Source of the DNA: Vibrio salinus
GTDB taxonomy: Bacteria > Pseudomonadota > Gammaproteobacteria > Enterobacterales > Vibrionaceae
Reading direction: 5' to 3'
Assembly (NCBI RefSeq): GCF_021272385.1
Contig: NZ_JAJSDZ010000005.1
Span: 930,001 to 994,000, forward strand
Length of the DNA stretch: 64,000 bases
In this document: positions 40,642-49,621 of the stretch, piece by piece
Numbering within the stretch: position 1 is the stretch's first letter
Layout of the letters: every line of letters starts with the position of its first letter
Position numbers and translations under genes: made by a program
Notes under the pieces: generated by a model
Told to the model about the DNA's origin: nothing
Seen by the model: the letters and a program-made list of their open reading frames with translations, nothing else
Databases searched by the model: none

Positions 40642-41484
40642 ATGGTTCAGACAAGCTGTAATGCTATGACTGTTGATGTCGAAGATTATTTTCATGTCGC
40701 TGCGTTTGAGAATAAAATTCAATTTAAAAATTGGGGCTCAGAATATTCGATCCGAGTAGAAAGGAATACAGAACGATTATTAGAAATTTTTGAAAATCAT
40801 AATGCTAAAGCAACTTTCTTTATGTTGGGTTGGGTGGCAGAAGCTTGCCCTACGCTAGTAAAAAAAATTGCGGACAATGGTCACGAATTAGCCAGTCACG
40901 GCTACGCCCATAAAAGGGCAAATACTCAATCGCCGAAAACGTTCCGGGAAGATATCTACAGAGCAAAAACGTTTTTAGAAGATACATCCGGTATTGAAGT
41001 TCGTGGATACAGAGCACCAAGTTTTTCCATCGACCCAAGTAATGAGTGGGCTTTCAGCATTTTAGCAGATTTAGGTTTTACTTTCAGTAGTAGCACATAC
41101 CCGGTTAAACATGATTTATATGGTGCTCCAGATTGGCCTCGATTCAAATATTTAAGACCTGAAGGAATAATAGAAATACCAATACCAACTAATAATAGTG
41201 TCGGATTTAATGTACCAATTGGTGGAGGTGGCTTTTTCAGACTTTATCCTTATCATCTTAGTAAATTTCTGATACAAAAATTTATTGAACAAACAGGTCA
41301 ACCCTATAGTTTCTATTTCCATCCTTGGGAAATTGATACAGAGCAACCAAGAGTATCTGGTATACCAATCAAATCACGATTTAGGCATTACCTGAATATT
41401 AGTCGAATGGAAAAAAGATTAAACCGATTACTGACTGACTTTAGCTGGGACACAGTAAGCAATACATATCAATTAAATGGGTAA
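40642..41484 (+). CDS. XrtA-system polysaccharide deacetylase
   Basis: A 280-residue NodB-fold deacetylase of the TIGR03006 type, with the C-terminal DUF3473 extension. The metal-binding Asp is in AMTVDVEDYFHVAAFE, the two metal histidines in ELASHGYAHK, and a further catalytic block is GYRAPSFSI. It should remove N-acetyl groups from the polymer or its precursor. Having no signal peptide, it probably acts in the cytosol or at the inner membrane face. The next gene begins at its 3' end, overlapping or adjacent according to the start chosen, so the two are coupled. Confidence 0.94.
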   Translation: MVQTSCNAMTVDVEDYFHVAAFENKIQFKNWGSEYSIRVERNTERLLEIFENHNAKATFFMLGWVAEACPTLVKKIADNGHELASHGYAHKRANTQSPKTFREDIYRAKTFLEDTSGIEVRGYRAPSFSIDPSNEWAFSILADLGFTFSSSTYPVKHDLYGAPDWPRFKYLRPEGIIEIPIPTNNSVGFNVPIGGGGFFRLYPYHLSKFLIQKFIEQTGQPYSFYFHPWEIDTEQPRVSGIPIKSRFRHYLNISRMEKRLNRLLTDFSWDTVSNTYQLNG

Positions 41485-41488
41485 CAAG

Positions 41489-42538
41489 ATGAACGCAACT
41501 CTAAAGATCAGAAAAATAACTGATCAAGATTTTGCTAACTGGGATCATTATGTTGATAACCATTCTGATGGCACTTTTTTCCATTTATCAGGATGGATTA
41601 ATGTAATTACAGAAGTATTTAATCATCGTCAGCATTACCTTCTGGCAACAAGGGGAGAAGAAGAAAAAATTGTGGGTTTGCTTCCTCTTTTTGAACAGAA
41701 AAGCCTGATTTTTGGTCATGCTCTAATCTCTACCCCCTTCTGCGTCTATGGCGGGGTAATCGCAAATGATGAAGATATTCGTCATGAGCTGGAAGCTAAA
41801 GCTTATAAACTGGGATGCGATTTAAATGTCGATTATGTAGAAATACGTGACAAATACTGTCGTGAATCCAGGGAACCATGGCAAGCACATTGCCACCATT
41901 CAACATTTTTTACGACTATTGAAGACTCTTCAGAACAAATTCTAACTTCTATAAAAAGGAAACAAAGAGCCGTTGTCCGGCATTCGTTAAACAATGAGCT
42001 TAGCTGGAATAATACTGATAATCCCGAATTATGCTATGACGTATATGCTGAAAGTGTTCGCAACCTGGGAACTCCGGTATTCAGTAAAAAGCTATTTTTA
42101 AACCTGAAACGTACATTTGGAAACCAATGTGAAACACTTATTATTAATGATAATCAAAATCATGCTATATCCAGTGTCCTCAGTTTCTACTATAAAGGTA
42201 ACGTACTTCCTTACTACGGAGGCGGAACACTTCAAGCCCGCTCTTTAAAAAGTAACGACTACATGTATTACCAACTCATGTGCACCGCCAGGGAAAAAGG
42301 AATAAAAAGCTTTGATTTTGGAAGAAGTAAACATAACTCTGGGTCTTTTAAATACAAAAAAAACTGGGGTATGCAAGAGGAAAAGTTGCATTACAAAGTA
42401 GCTTTAGTAAAAAGCAAACAATTGCCTAATTTTTCACCAAACAATCCCAAATATAAATTTTTTATCAGTATGTGGAAAAAAATGCCACTAACTTTAAGTC
42501 GAGTTATTGGGCCCAATCTATCAAAGTATCTGGGATAA
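41489..42538 (+). CDS. FemAB-family XrtA/PEP-CTERM-associated protein
   Basis: A GNAT-fold protein of the TIGR03019 FemAB-like group found with exosortase A. I place the start at the ATG at 41489 (349 residues). An ATG at 41477 overlaps the deacetylase by 8 bases but has no ribosome site. The two FemAB-type GNAT halves are visible, with SSVLSFYYKGNVLPYYGGG and the late FDFGRSKHNSGSFKYKKNWG near the C-terminus. FemAB proteins transfer aminoacyl groups; in this system the acceptor is unknown and may be the polysaccharide. Another FemAB/CelD-like gene is at 61916. Confidence 0.9.
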   Translation: MNATLKIRKITDQDFANWDHYVDNHSDGTFFHLSGWINVITEVFNHRQHYLLATRGEEEKIVGLLPLFEQKSLIFGHALISTPFCVYGGVIANDEDIRHELEAKAYKLGCDLNVDYVEIRDKYCRESREPWQAHCHHSTFFTTIEDSSEQILTSIKRKQRAVVRHSLNNELSWNNTDNPELCYDVYAESVRNLGTPVFSKKLFLNLKRTFGNQCETLIINDNQNHAISSVLSFYYKGNVLPYYGGGTLQARSLKSNDYMYYQLMCTAREKGIKSFDFGRSKHNSGSFKYKKNWGMQEEKLHYKVALVKSKQLPNFSPNNPKYKFFISMWKKMPLTLSRVIGPNLSKYLG

Positions 42539-42547
42539 CATAATATA

Positions 42548-43771
42548 ATGAAAGAAAAGCTGCTTTATCTCTGTCATAGAATCCCTTTCCCTGCAAATAA
42601 AGGAGATAAAATCGCGACATGTAATATTCTTAAATATTTAAACAAGCACTATGATATTTATTTAGGATGTTTTATCGATGATCCTTTTGATTTTCAATAT
42701 AAAAATGATGTACGGCTCTTATGCAAAGATGCATTCTTTGTTGAATTAAATACAACTAAATCAAAGATAAAAGGGTTAAGTGCTATATTTTCAGGCACCC
42801 CCATTACATTGCCGTACTATCACAGCCATAAGATGAATCATTGGGTACAAAAAACAATTATTGAAAACAACATAAAAACGGCTTTCGTATTCTCCAGCTG
42901 TATGGCCCAGTACCTATTGGGCGATAAATTACCAGAAATGCATAATGTCATACACTTTGCGGATATCGATTCGGACAAATGGAGACAATATGCAGAAAAA
43001 AGAAAAGGTTTAATGCGCTGGATCTACACAAGAGAACATAAAACTCTTGAACAATATGAAAAACATGTTGCTGATAAATTTTCAATTAGCTGTTTTGTAT
43101 CTGAAGCAGAAACCGCTACATTTCAAAATATGTTAGCTAAAGAGCAACAACAAAAAATTCGAACTCTATGTAACGGGATCGATTGTGATTTTTTTTCACC
43201 TGAAACAGATATAAAGCTTAGCGAACAATATTCTTTAAAAGAACAAAACTACATTGTTTTTACAGGTGCAATGGATTATTGGGCAAATGCAGATGCAGTA
43301 AGCTGGTTTGCGGAACATGTCTGGACCAAAGTAAACAAAAAACTGCCTGACAGTTTGTTTTATATTGTTGGTAGCTCACCTTCTAAACAAGTACTGAACC
43401 TTCAGGAAATCCCCGGAATAATAGTGACAGGAAGAGTCGAAGATATCCGCCCGTATTTATCACATGCAAAAGCTGCTGTCGCCCCCATGCAGATAGCCAG
43501 AGGGATACAAAACAAGATTCTGGAAGCCATGGCAATGGAGAAAATCGTCATCACAACAAGACGAGGTATTGAAGGAATCGAAAATTACCCAAAAGATCAT
43601 CTCCATGTATCAGAATCTTCAGATGAGATCACAAACTGGGTTATTGATCTATTAACAAACAACAAACAATCAGCGAGTAAATCTAGAGACTGGTTAAAAC
43701 AAACCTACAGCTGGGAAGCGAAACTAGCACCATTATTAAGTTATTTAAAAGACAGGGATAGCTTATGCTAA
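42548..43771 (+). CDS. XrtA/PEP-CTERM-system glycosyltransferase (TIGR03087-like)
   Basis: A 407-residue GT-B glycosyltransferase. The opening LLYLCHRIPFPANKGDKIAT is the hallmark of the TIGR03087 group that accompanies exosortase A. The C-terminal donor-binding half shows VFTGAMDYWANADAV, VTGRVEDIRPYLSHAKAAVAP and the E-x7-E-like ILEAMAMEKIVI. It lies 9 bases after the FemAB gene and overlaps the exosortase start by 7 bases. It should add one sugar of the repeat unit, the identity of which cannot be read from sequence. Confidence 0.93.
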   Translation: MKEKLLYLCHRIPFPANKGDKIATCNILKYLNKHYDIYLGCFIDDPFDFQYKNDVRLLCKDAFFVELNTTKSKIKGLSAIFSGTPITLPYYHSHKMNHWVQKTIIENNIKTAFVFSSCMAQYLLGDKLPEMHNVIHFADIDSDKWRQYAEKRKGLMRWIYTREHKTLEQYEKHVADKFSISCFVSEAETATFQNMLAKEQQQKIRTLCNGIDCDFFSPETDIKLSEQYSLKEQNYIVFTGAMDYWANADAVSWFAEHVWTKVNKKLPDSLFYIVGSSPSKQVLNLQEIPGIIVTGRVEDIRPYLSHAKAAVAPMQIARGIQNKILEAMAMEKIVITTRRGIEGIENYPKDHLHVSESSDEITNWVIDLLTNNKQSASKSRDWLKQTYSWEAKLAPLLSYLKDRDSLC

Positions 43772-45195
43772 GCATGCTTCTACTGAGATTCACTCTTCCT
43801 TTTGCTGCATGGTTAGTATTCTTTCATAAATCATTAATCAATATGATTGGTGTATGGGAGCACTCCAAAACATATGAACACTGTTATTTAATAATACCGA
43901 TTAGTATATGGTTAGTCTGGCAAGAAAGGCAAAAAGCAAAGGATGCATCTGTCACTATATCCTGGATACCTGTTGCTCTTCTTATCCTGCCTTGCATATT
44001 ATGGATAATAGGTCACACTGCCAATATAGCTTTCTTTGAACATATAGCTACCATCACAAGCTTGCAACTCATTATTTGGGCAATGATTGGCACAAAAGCC
44101 GCAAAAGCATATTATTTCCCAATACTTTATTTAACGTTCTGCATTCCATTTGGAGAAGAATTAATACCATTCCTACAAAATATTACTGCAGAAATATCTG
44201 TATCTCTTGTCCAATTAAGCGGTATTCCGATCTACAGAGAAGGCATGTACCTTACATTACCTAATGGGCAGTTTGAAATAGCAGAAGCTTGTTCTGGTAT
44301 ACGCTTTCTTATATCAAGCATCGCTCTTGGGACTTTATTTTCATTTATTTTCTTTAAGAAGTGGTGGAAATTCTTTCTATTCATTATATTTTCCTCCACT
44401 TTTCCTATAATTGCTAATGGAATTAGGGCTTATGGTATCATTATGATTGGTAATTTCAGTAATATGAAATATGCCACAGGTGCTGATCACCTTATTTATG
44501 GGTGGTTTTTCTTTAGTCTCGTCATCATTTTTATGTTTTTCATTGCATATTATTTCCAGGATGAAGAGAGAGAAGCCATAAACATAACGACCACCTCACA
44601 AAAATCAGCAATTAAAATTCACTCTCAACTTAAAGTTTCAATATGTATAATAGTTATTTTCTCGATCTTTACAGCTTGGAGTAAATCCATTTACTACAGT
44701 ACATTTCAAATAAATAAACCGATAGCATTATCACCACAACTCAAGCAAATACCGTCTTCAAAATGGGATATTTCATTTCCTGATGCTGATCAAACCATAT
44801 TAGCCTCTTCATCAGACCACTCAGTTCAATTTTTCTCTGCAAGATATTATTTAGGAGAAAAACATGGTGAGCTGATTAGTAGTAGAAATCACTTATATAA
44901 CAAAGAAGAGTGGTCATTAGACGATACATCGACATTAAAAATAAGTAACAAAGAAGCATCTGAAATATCATTAAAAAATGCAAAAGGTGATACAAAAAGA
45001 ATCATTTATTGGTACTGCATCAATAATTATTGTTCAAGTAATGACTTAAAAATAAAACTGCTTAAATCCTATAAAATTCTACTAAAAAAACAAGCATATG
45101 CAGATATCATCGCCATTTCCAGTACAGTTTTATCATCTAACCGTTTAAAAACAATATTTTTAAGAAATACCAGACACAAAAACAAAGATAATTAA
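43765..45195 (+). CDS. xrtA: Exosortase A with fused C-terminal EpsI-like domain
   Basis: A 476-residue inner-membrane transpeptidase-like enzyme that cuts the PEP-CTERM sorting signal of exported proteins. About eight membrane helices occupy the first 265 residues. The proposed catalytic triad is intact: Cys176 in IAEACSGIRFLISS, Arg221 in IANGIRAYG and His242 in TGADHLIYGWFFF. Residues about 290-476 form a periplasmic EpsI-type domain, the fused arrangement normal for the exosortase A subtype. It overlaps the preceding glycosyltransferase by 7 bases. None of the complete proteins in this window ends in a PEP-CTERM signal, so substrates must lie elsewhere. Confidence 0.95.
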   Translation: MLSMLLLRFTLPFAAWLVFFHKSLINMIGVWEHSKTYEHCYLIIPISIWLVWQERQKAKDASVTISWIPVALLILPCILWIIGHTANIAFFEHIATITSLQLIIWAMIGTKAAKAYYFPILYLTFCIPFGEELIPFLQNITAEISVSLVQLSGIPIYREGMYLTLPNGQFEIAEACSGIRFLISSIALGTLFSFIFFKKWWKFFLFIIFSSTFPIIANGIRAYGIIMIGNFSNMKYATGADHLIYGWFFFSLVIIFMFFIAYYFQDEEREAINITTTSQKSAIKIHSQLKVSICIIVIFSIFTAWSKSIYYSTFQINKPIALSPQLKQIPSSKWDISFPDADQTILASSSDHSVQFFSARYYLGEKHGELISSRNHLYNKEEWSLDDTSTLKISNKEASEISLKNAKGDTKRIIYWYCINNYCSSNDLKIKLLKSYKILLKKQAYADIIAISSTVLSSNRLKTIFLRNTRHKNKDN

Positions 45196-45279
45196 GGTAA
45201 TACAATAAGCTATAACACCATTACTCTAATAACACAGCAGAATATATGAGCCCCTTACAAGTCGATATGGAGGACTAAA

Positions 45280-47160
45280 ATGTGCGGAATATCAGGGATT
45301 TTCAACATACAACAAGCCTCTCCTATAAATAAAGAAATATTACAAACTATTAACCGGTTACAAAGTCATAGAGGGCCGGATGATGAAGGTTATTTTATTG
45401 ATAATAATATAGGTTTGGCCCATAGACGACTGTCGATCATTGACTTATCAGGAGGTCACCAGCCGGTTTTTAACGAAACAAAATCTGTCTGCGTTGTTTT
45501 TAATGGGGAAATATACAACTATAAAATCTTAGTCACTGAGCTCAGTGAACTGGGACATCAATTTGAAACACTCTCAGATACCGAAGTCATTGTTCATGCC
45601 TGGGAAGAATGGGGAGTAAACTGCGTCGAACGTTTTCAAGGGATGTTCTCTTTCGCCTTATGGGATCGTTATAAACAACAGCTTTTCATTGCACGGGATC
45701 GGTTAGGTAAGAAACCTTTATATTATACACAAACACGAAAAGGTCAGTTCATTTTCGGCTCAGAACTAAAAGTTCTTTTGGGCCACCCTGACATAGACAA
45801 AACATTGCGCAATGAAATTGCAGAAGAATACCTTATGTATGGATACCTTCCAGATCCATACACAGCTTATAAGAATATTTTCAAATTAAATCCTGCTCAT
45901 TATTTGCTTCTAACACCAGGATCTACACTTAAACCAGTTCAATACTGGGATCTCCAAACACCAAAATCAACATTGTCCTGGCAAGATACTCAAGACTCTT
46001 TGATCTGTAATTTAAAAGAAGCGGTTCAAATTAGAATGCTAGCCGATGTCCCTCTGGGGGCCTTCTTATCAGGGGGCGTCGACTCAAGTGCTATCGTCGC
46101 TATGATGGCTAACCTACAAAATAATCCTGTTACAACTTGTGCCATCGGCTTTAATGAGAAATCTTATGATGAAAGTGAATATGCAAATCAACTTGCTCAT
46201 AGATACAAAACCAACCATATATCAAAAATTGTATCATCTGATGATTATGATCTTATTGATCGACTAATTGATATATATGATGAACCTTTTGCCGATAGCT
46301 CTGCACTCCCAACCTATAAGGTATGCCAATTAGCCAGACAATCTGTAAAAGTTGCCCTTTCGGGAGATGGTGGTGATGAAGTTTTCGCTGGTTATCGTCG
46401 TTATCGCCTTCAAATGGCAGAAGAAAATTTACGTTCTAAAATACCGCATCAACTACGTAAACCTCTATTTGGTACATTGGGAGTGTTATACCCTAAAGCA
46501 GACTGGGCACCCCGGTGCTTAAGAGCAAAAACGACGTTCCAGTCACTCGCAATGAATACAATAGAAGCCTATGGAAATACAATGTCCAGACTTCGTGCGG
46601 ATCAACGGAAGATGCTGTTTACATCCGAATATACAAAGCAATTAAATGGTTATTCAGGATTAGAAATAATAAAACAGCATGCAGCTAATTTTTCTTCAGA
46701 AGACCCACTTAAGTTAATTCAATATCTTGACATCAAAACCTGGCTACCCGGAGACATTCTGACAAAAATAGATCGAGCCAGCATGGCAAATTCTCTGGAA
46801 ACAAGAGCTCCACTCCTAGATCATCAATTTATTGAATGGGCATTCTCAATTAATAACGCTGATAATATCCGGGGAACGCAAGGTAAATATGCCTTCAAAA
46901 AAGCACTGGAACCATACGTTGACGACAATATTCTCTATCGCCCTAAAATGGGATTCAGCATTCCTATGTCTAATTGGTTCAGAGGACCATTAAAAGAAAA
47001 ACTAAAAACAAATGTTCTCTCAGAACAGATGTTTGACAGTGGATATTTTAAACCGGAATATTTAACTAAATTAGTTAATGAGCACACCAGTGGCAGAAGC
47101 GACCATAGCGATGCTCTATGGTGTTTACTCATGTTTGGCCAATTTCTTAACCGGCAGTAA
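45280..47160 (+). CDS. XrtA/PEP-CTERM-system amidotransferase (asparagine synthase-like)
   Basis: A 626-residue AsnB-like protein of the TIGR03108 type. The N-terminal glutaminase starts with the nucleophile Cys2 (MCGISGIFN) and contains LAHRRLSIIDLSGGHQP and VFNGEIYNYK. The synthetase half has the PP-loop LSGGVDSSAIVAMM and ALSGDGGDEVFAGYRRY. In these loci it is thought to amidate a uronic acid or another carboxyl group of the polysaccharide rather than make asparagine. A GGAGGA ribosome site precedes the ATG. The next gene begins 6 bases after its stop. Confidence 0.94.
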   Translation: MCGISGIFNIQQASPINKEILQTINRLQSHRGPDDEGYFIDNNIGLAHRRLSIIDLSGGHQPVFNETKSVCVVFNGEIYNYKILVTELSELGHQFETLSDTEVIVHAWEEWGVNCVERFQGMFSFALWDRYKQQLFIARDRLGKKPLYYTQTRKGQFIFGSELKVLLGHPDIDKTLRNEIAEEYLMYGYLPDPYTAYKNIFKLNPAHYLLLTPGSTLKPVQYWDLQTPKSTLSWQDTQDSLICNLKEAVQIRMLADVPLGAFLSGGVDSSAIVAMMANLQNNPVTTCAIGFNEKSYDESEYANQLAHRYKTNHISKIVSSDDYDLIDRLIDIYDEPFADSSALPTYKVCQLARQSVKVALSGDGGDEVFAGYRRYRLQMAEENLRSKIPHQLRKPLFGTLGVLYPKADWAPRCLRAKTTFQSLAMNTIEAYGNTMSRLRADQRKMLFTSEYTKQLNGYSGLEIIKQHAANFSSEDPLKLIQYLDIKTWLPGDILTKIDRASMANSLETRAPLLDHQFIEWAFSINNADNIRGTQGKYAFKKALEPYVDDNILYRPKMGFSIPMSNWFRGPLKEKLKTNVLSEQMFDSGYFKPEYLTKLVNEHTSGRSDHSDALWCLLMFGQFLNRQ

Positions 47161-47166
47161 TTACCT

Positions 47167-48354
47167 ATGAAAATATTAACCGTTTCTACTTTATTTCCTT
47201 TTGTAAACAATCCCAAGCATGGAATATTTGTTGAAACACGTCTACGCCAACTTCAGCAACATTATCCAGATATTGAAGCCAAAGTTATTGCACCAATCCC
47301 TTATTTTCCTTCTAAAAACGAAATATTCGGGAGCTATGCTCAATATGCAAAAGCGCCTGAATTTGAAGAACGATATGGGATTGATGTGTATCACCCTCGC
47401 TATCTTGCTATTCCTAAAGTAGGAATGACACTAACACCATTAACACTGGCATATAGTATCTATAATCAGGCAAAAAAAATAATTAACAATGGCTACGATT
47501 TCGATTTAATAGATGGGCATTATTTTTATCCGGATGGGGTTGCCATTAGAAAAGTGGCAAAAAAATTAAATAAGCCATTCACTGTTACCGCCAGAGGTAC
47601 CGATATTAATCTAATTCCCAGCTTCAAAAAGCAGAAAAAACAAATCCAGCAAGTTCTGAATCAAAGTGATCATAACATGGCAGTATGTGAGGCTCTTAGA
47701 CAAGAAATGATAAAGCTAGGAGCTTCCCCGGGAAAAGTCAGCACATTACGCAATGGTGTAAATTTGGAGTTATTTTCTTTCGCTGATAAAGAAAAACAAA
47801 TGAACTTAAGAAAGAAACTCCATCTGTCGGAAGATAACCCTGTCGTAATATCAGTGGGTCACCTCATAGAAAGAAAAGGTCATCATCTGGTTATTGATGC
47901 TATAAGTCAAATCCCAAATGTTGAACTTCTTATCGCTGGAGAGGGTCCCGATATAAAAAGATTAAAAACATTAGTAAAAACAACAAATATGGAAAAAAGG
48001 GTGCATTTTCTTGGTAGTTTAACTCAAGAAAAACTGTCAGATTATTACGGAGCATCAGATGTACTGGTTTTAGCATCCAGTAGAGAAGGTTGGGCAAATG
48101 TTCTTCTGGAAGCCATGTCATGCGGAACTCCAGTAGTCGCAACAAATATTTGGGGGACACCAGAAGTTGTCCAGACACCAGAAGCCGGAAAATTGGTTGA
48201 TAGAAATGCATATGATATAAAAAATGGTATAACAGATATATTAAACAGTCCTATTGATAGAAATAAAACCAGACTGTATGCAGAAAAGTTTAAGTGGGAA
48301 TCCACTTCAAAAAAACAACATGAAATCTTCAATAGTATAAATAGAAAAAATTAA
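47167..48354 (+). CDS. Glycosyltransferase, family 4
   Basis: A 395-residue GT-B enzyme. The N-terminal acceptor half starts MKILTVSTLFPFVNNPKHGIF. The C-terminal half carries VISVGHLIERKGHHLVIDAI, HFLGSLTQEKLSDYYGASDV and the nucleotide-sugar motif SREGWANVLLEAMSCGTPVV, typical of GT4. It probably adds one sugar of the polymer repeat from the cytosolic side. It is co-transcribed with the amidotransferase (6 bases) and the next glycosyltransferase (36 bases). Donor and acceptor cannot be assigned. Confidence 0.92.
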   Translation: MKILTVSTLFPFVNNPKHGIFVETRLRQLQQHYPDIEAKVIAPIPYFPSKNEIFGSYAQYAKAPEFEERYGIDVYHPRYLAIPKVGMTLTPLTLAYSIYNQAKKIINNGYDFDLIDGHYFYPDGVAIRKVAKKLNKPFTVTARGTDINLIPSFKKQKKQIQQVLNQSDHNMAVCEALRQEMIKLGASPGKVSTLRNGVNLELFSFADKEKQMNLRKKLHLSEDNPVVISVGHLIERKGHHLVIDAISQIPNVELLIAGEGPDIKRLKTLVKTTNMEKRVHFLGSLTQEKLSDYYGASDVLVLASSREGWANVLLEAMSCGTPVVATNIWGTPEVVQTPEAGKLVDRNAYDIKNGITDILNSPIDRNKTRLYAEKFKWESTSKKQHEIFNSINRKN

Positions 48355-48390
48355 TTTTTATTTGTACTTAACATGCTATGAGATTATTTA

Positions 48391-49518
48391 ATGAAAATAC
48401 TATATCATCATCGTATTGCATCTAAAGATGGACAATATGTACATGTCGAAGAAATAATAAAAGCACTTACATCTTTAGGTCATGAAGTCATTATTATTGC
48501 CCCAGAAGTAACAAAAAATGCTAAATTTGGTAGTGATGGTGGATGGATCTCGAAGCTGAGATCCTGTGTTCCCAAAGCTATTTCTGAGTTACTTGAATTC
48601 GGATATTCACTATTTGTATTCGTAAAACTGTGTTTAGCTGTCATCCAACATCGACCTGATGGAATTTATGAGCGATATAATTTATTTTTACCCGCAGGTA
48701 TATGGGTCAAGAAAATTTTTGGATTAAAATTATTATTGGAAGTAAATTCGCCATTATATGAAGAAAGAAAAAAATATGGAGGAATCTCATTAGATCGGTT
48801 AGCCAGATGGTCTGAGCGCTATGTATGGCAAAATGCAGATCAAGTCTTACCGGTCACAAACGTCTTAGCTTCATTTATCATCAAAGCAGGCGTCCCCAAA
48901 GAAAGAATTACAGTAATACCAAATGGTATCGATCAAAAACGTTTTTATCATACTGAAAATGTGCAACGCACTGATAAATTTTGTAATAAACTTGTCATCG
49001 GTTTTGTCGGTTTTTGCAGAGAATGGCACCGCTTAGACGAAGTAATGACTCTCGTTGCTAACGAAAAAAATCCAGACTTAATATTTCTAATTGTTGGTGA
49101 TGGACCAGTATCTGAACAATTGAAAACACTATCCAAAAGTTTGAATATTGAAAAAAACTTTCATATCACCGGACTTGTTGAGCGTGAAGATATGCCATAT
49201 TGGTTAGATCAAATAGATATTGCAATTCAACCAGCGGTTACCCCCTGGGCATCACCATTGAAATTGATAGAATATCTAGCCAAAGGCAAAGCAATCATCG
49301 CTCCCGATACTGAAAATATACGGGAACTCTTACAAGACAAACATAATGCATTACTATTCGACGAACAATCAAATGATAGTATTATTGATTGTTTAAAATA
49401 TCTTTTAAAAGATCCTATCCTAATAAACAAGATCAAATTAGAAGCGCTAAATACAATTCAGCAAAAAAACTTAACATGGATCTCAAATGCAGAAAAAATA
49501 ATAAGTCTATTTGAATGA
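48391..49518 (+). CDS. Glycosyltransferase, family 4
   Basis: A 375-residue GT-B enzyme, last gene of the rightward operon. The acceptor half begins MKILYHHRIASKDGQYVHVE, a variant often seen in exosortase loci. The donor half shows VIPNGIDQKRFY, IGFVGFCREWHRLDEVM, FLIVGDGPVSEQLKTL and a SPLKLIEYLAKGKAIIAPD motif. It should add a further sugar of the repeat unit. A terminator hairpin lies 42 bases after the stop. Specificity is not predictable. Confidence 0.9.
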   Translation: MKILYHHRIASKDGQYVHVEEIIKALTSLGHEVIIIAPEVTKNAKFGSDGGWISKLRSCVPKAISELLEFGYSLFVFVKLCLAVIQHRPDGIYERYNLFLPAGIWVKKIFGLKLLLEVNSPLYEERKKYGGISLDRLARWSERYVWQNADQVLPVTNVLASFIIKAGVPKERITVIPNGIDQKRFYHTENVQRTDKFCNKLVIGFVGFCREWHRLDEVMTLVANEKNPDLIFLIVGDGPVSEQLKTLSKSLNIEKNFHITGLVEREDMPYWLDQIDIAIQPAVTPWASPLKLIEYLAKGKAIIAPDTENIRELLQDKHNALLFDEQSNDSIIDCLKYLLKDPILINKIKLEALNTIQQKNLTWISNAEKIISLFE

Positions 49519-49560
49519 TATTTTAAAACCAATACATCCATATAAGGATATGAATAAAGT

Positions 49561-49594
49561 ATTGCTAATGTATAAATATTAGCAATGCTTTTTT
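49561..49594 (+). terminator. Rho-independent terminator of the rightward operon
   Basis: ATTGCTAAT / ATTAGCAAT form a perfect nine-base stem with an eight-base loop, followed by GCTTTTTT. It lies 42 bases after the last glycosyltransferase and 28 bases before the convergent ligase gene. Confidence 0.8.
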
Positions 49595-49621
49595 CTTATA
49601 CATGTAATTCTAATTTAAAAA

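Noticed and set aside
45246..45278. Ten-residue frame just before the amidotransferase gene, a possible leader peptide
   Set aside because: No hairpin alternatives or biased codons; it overlaps the ribosome site of the real gene and is likely chance.
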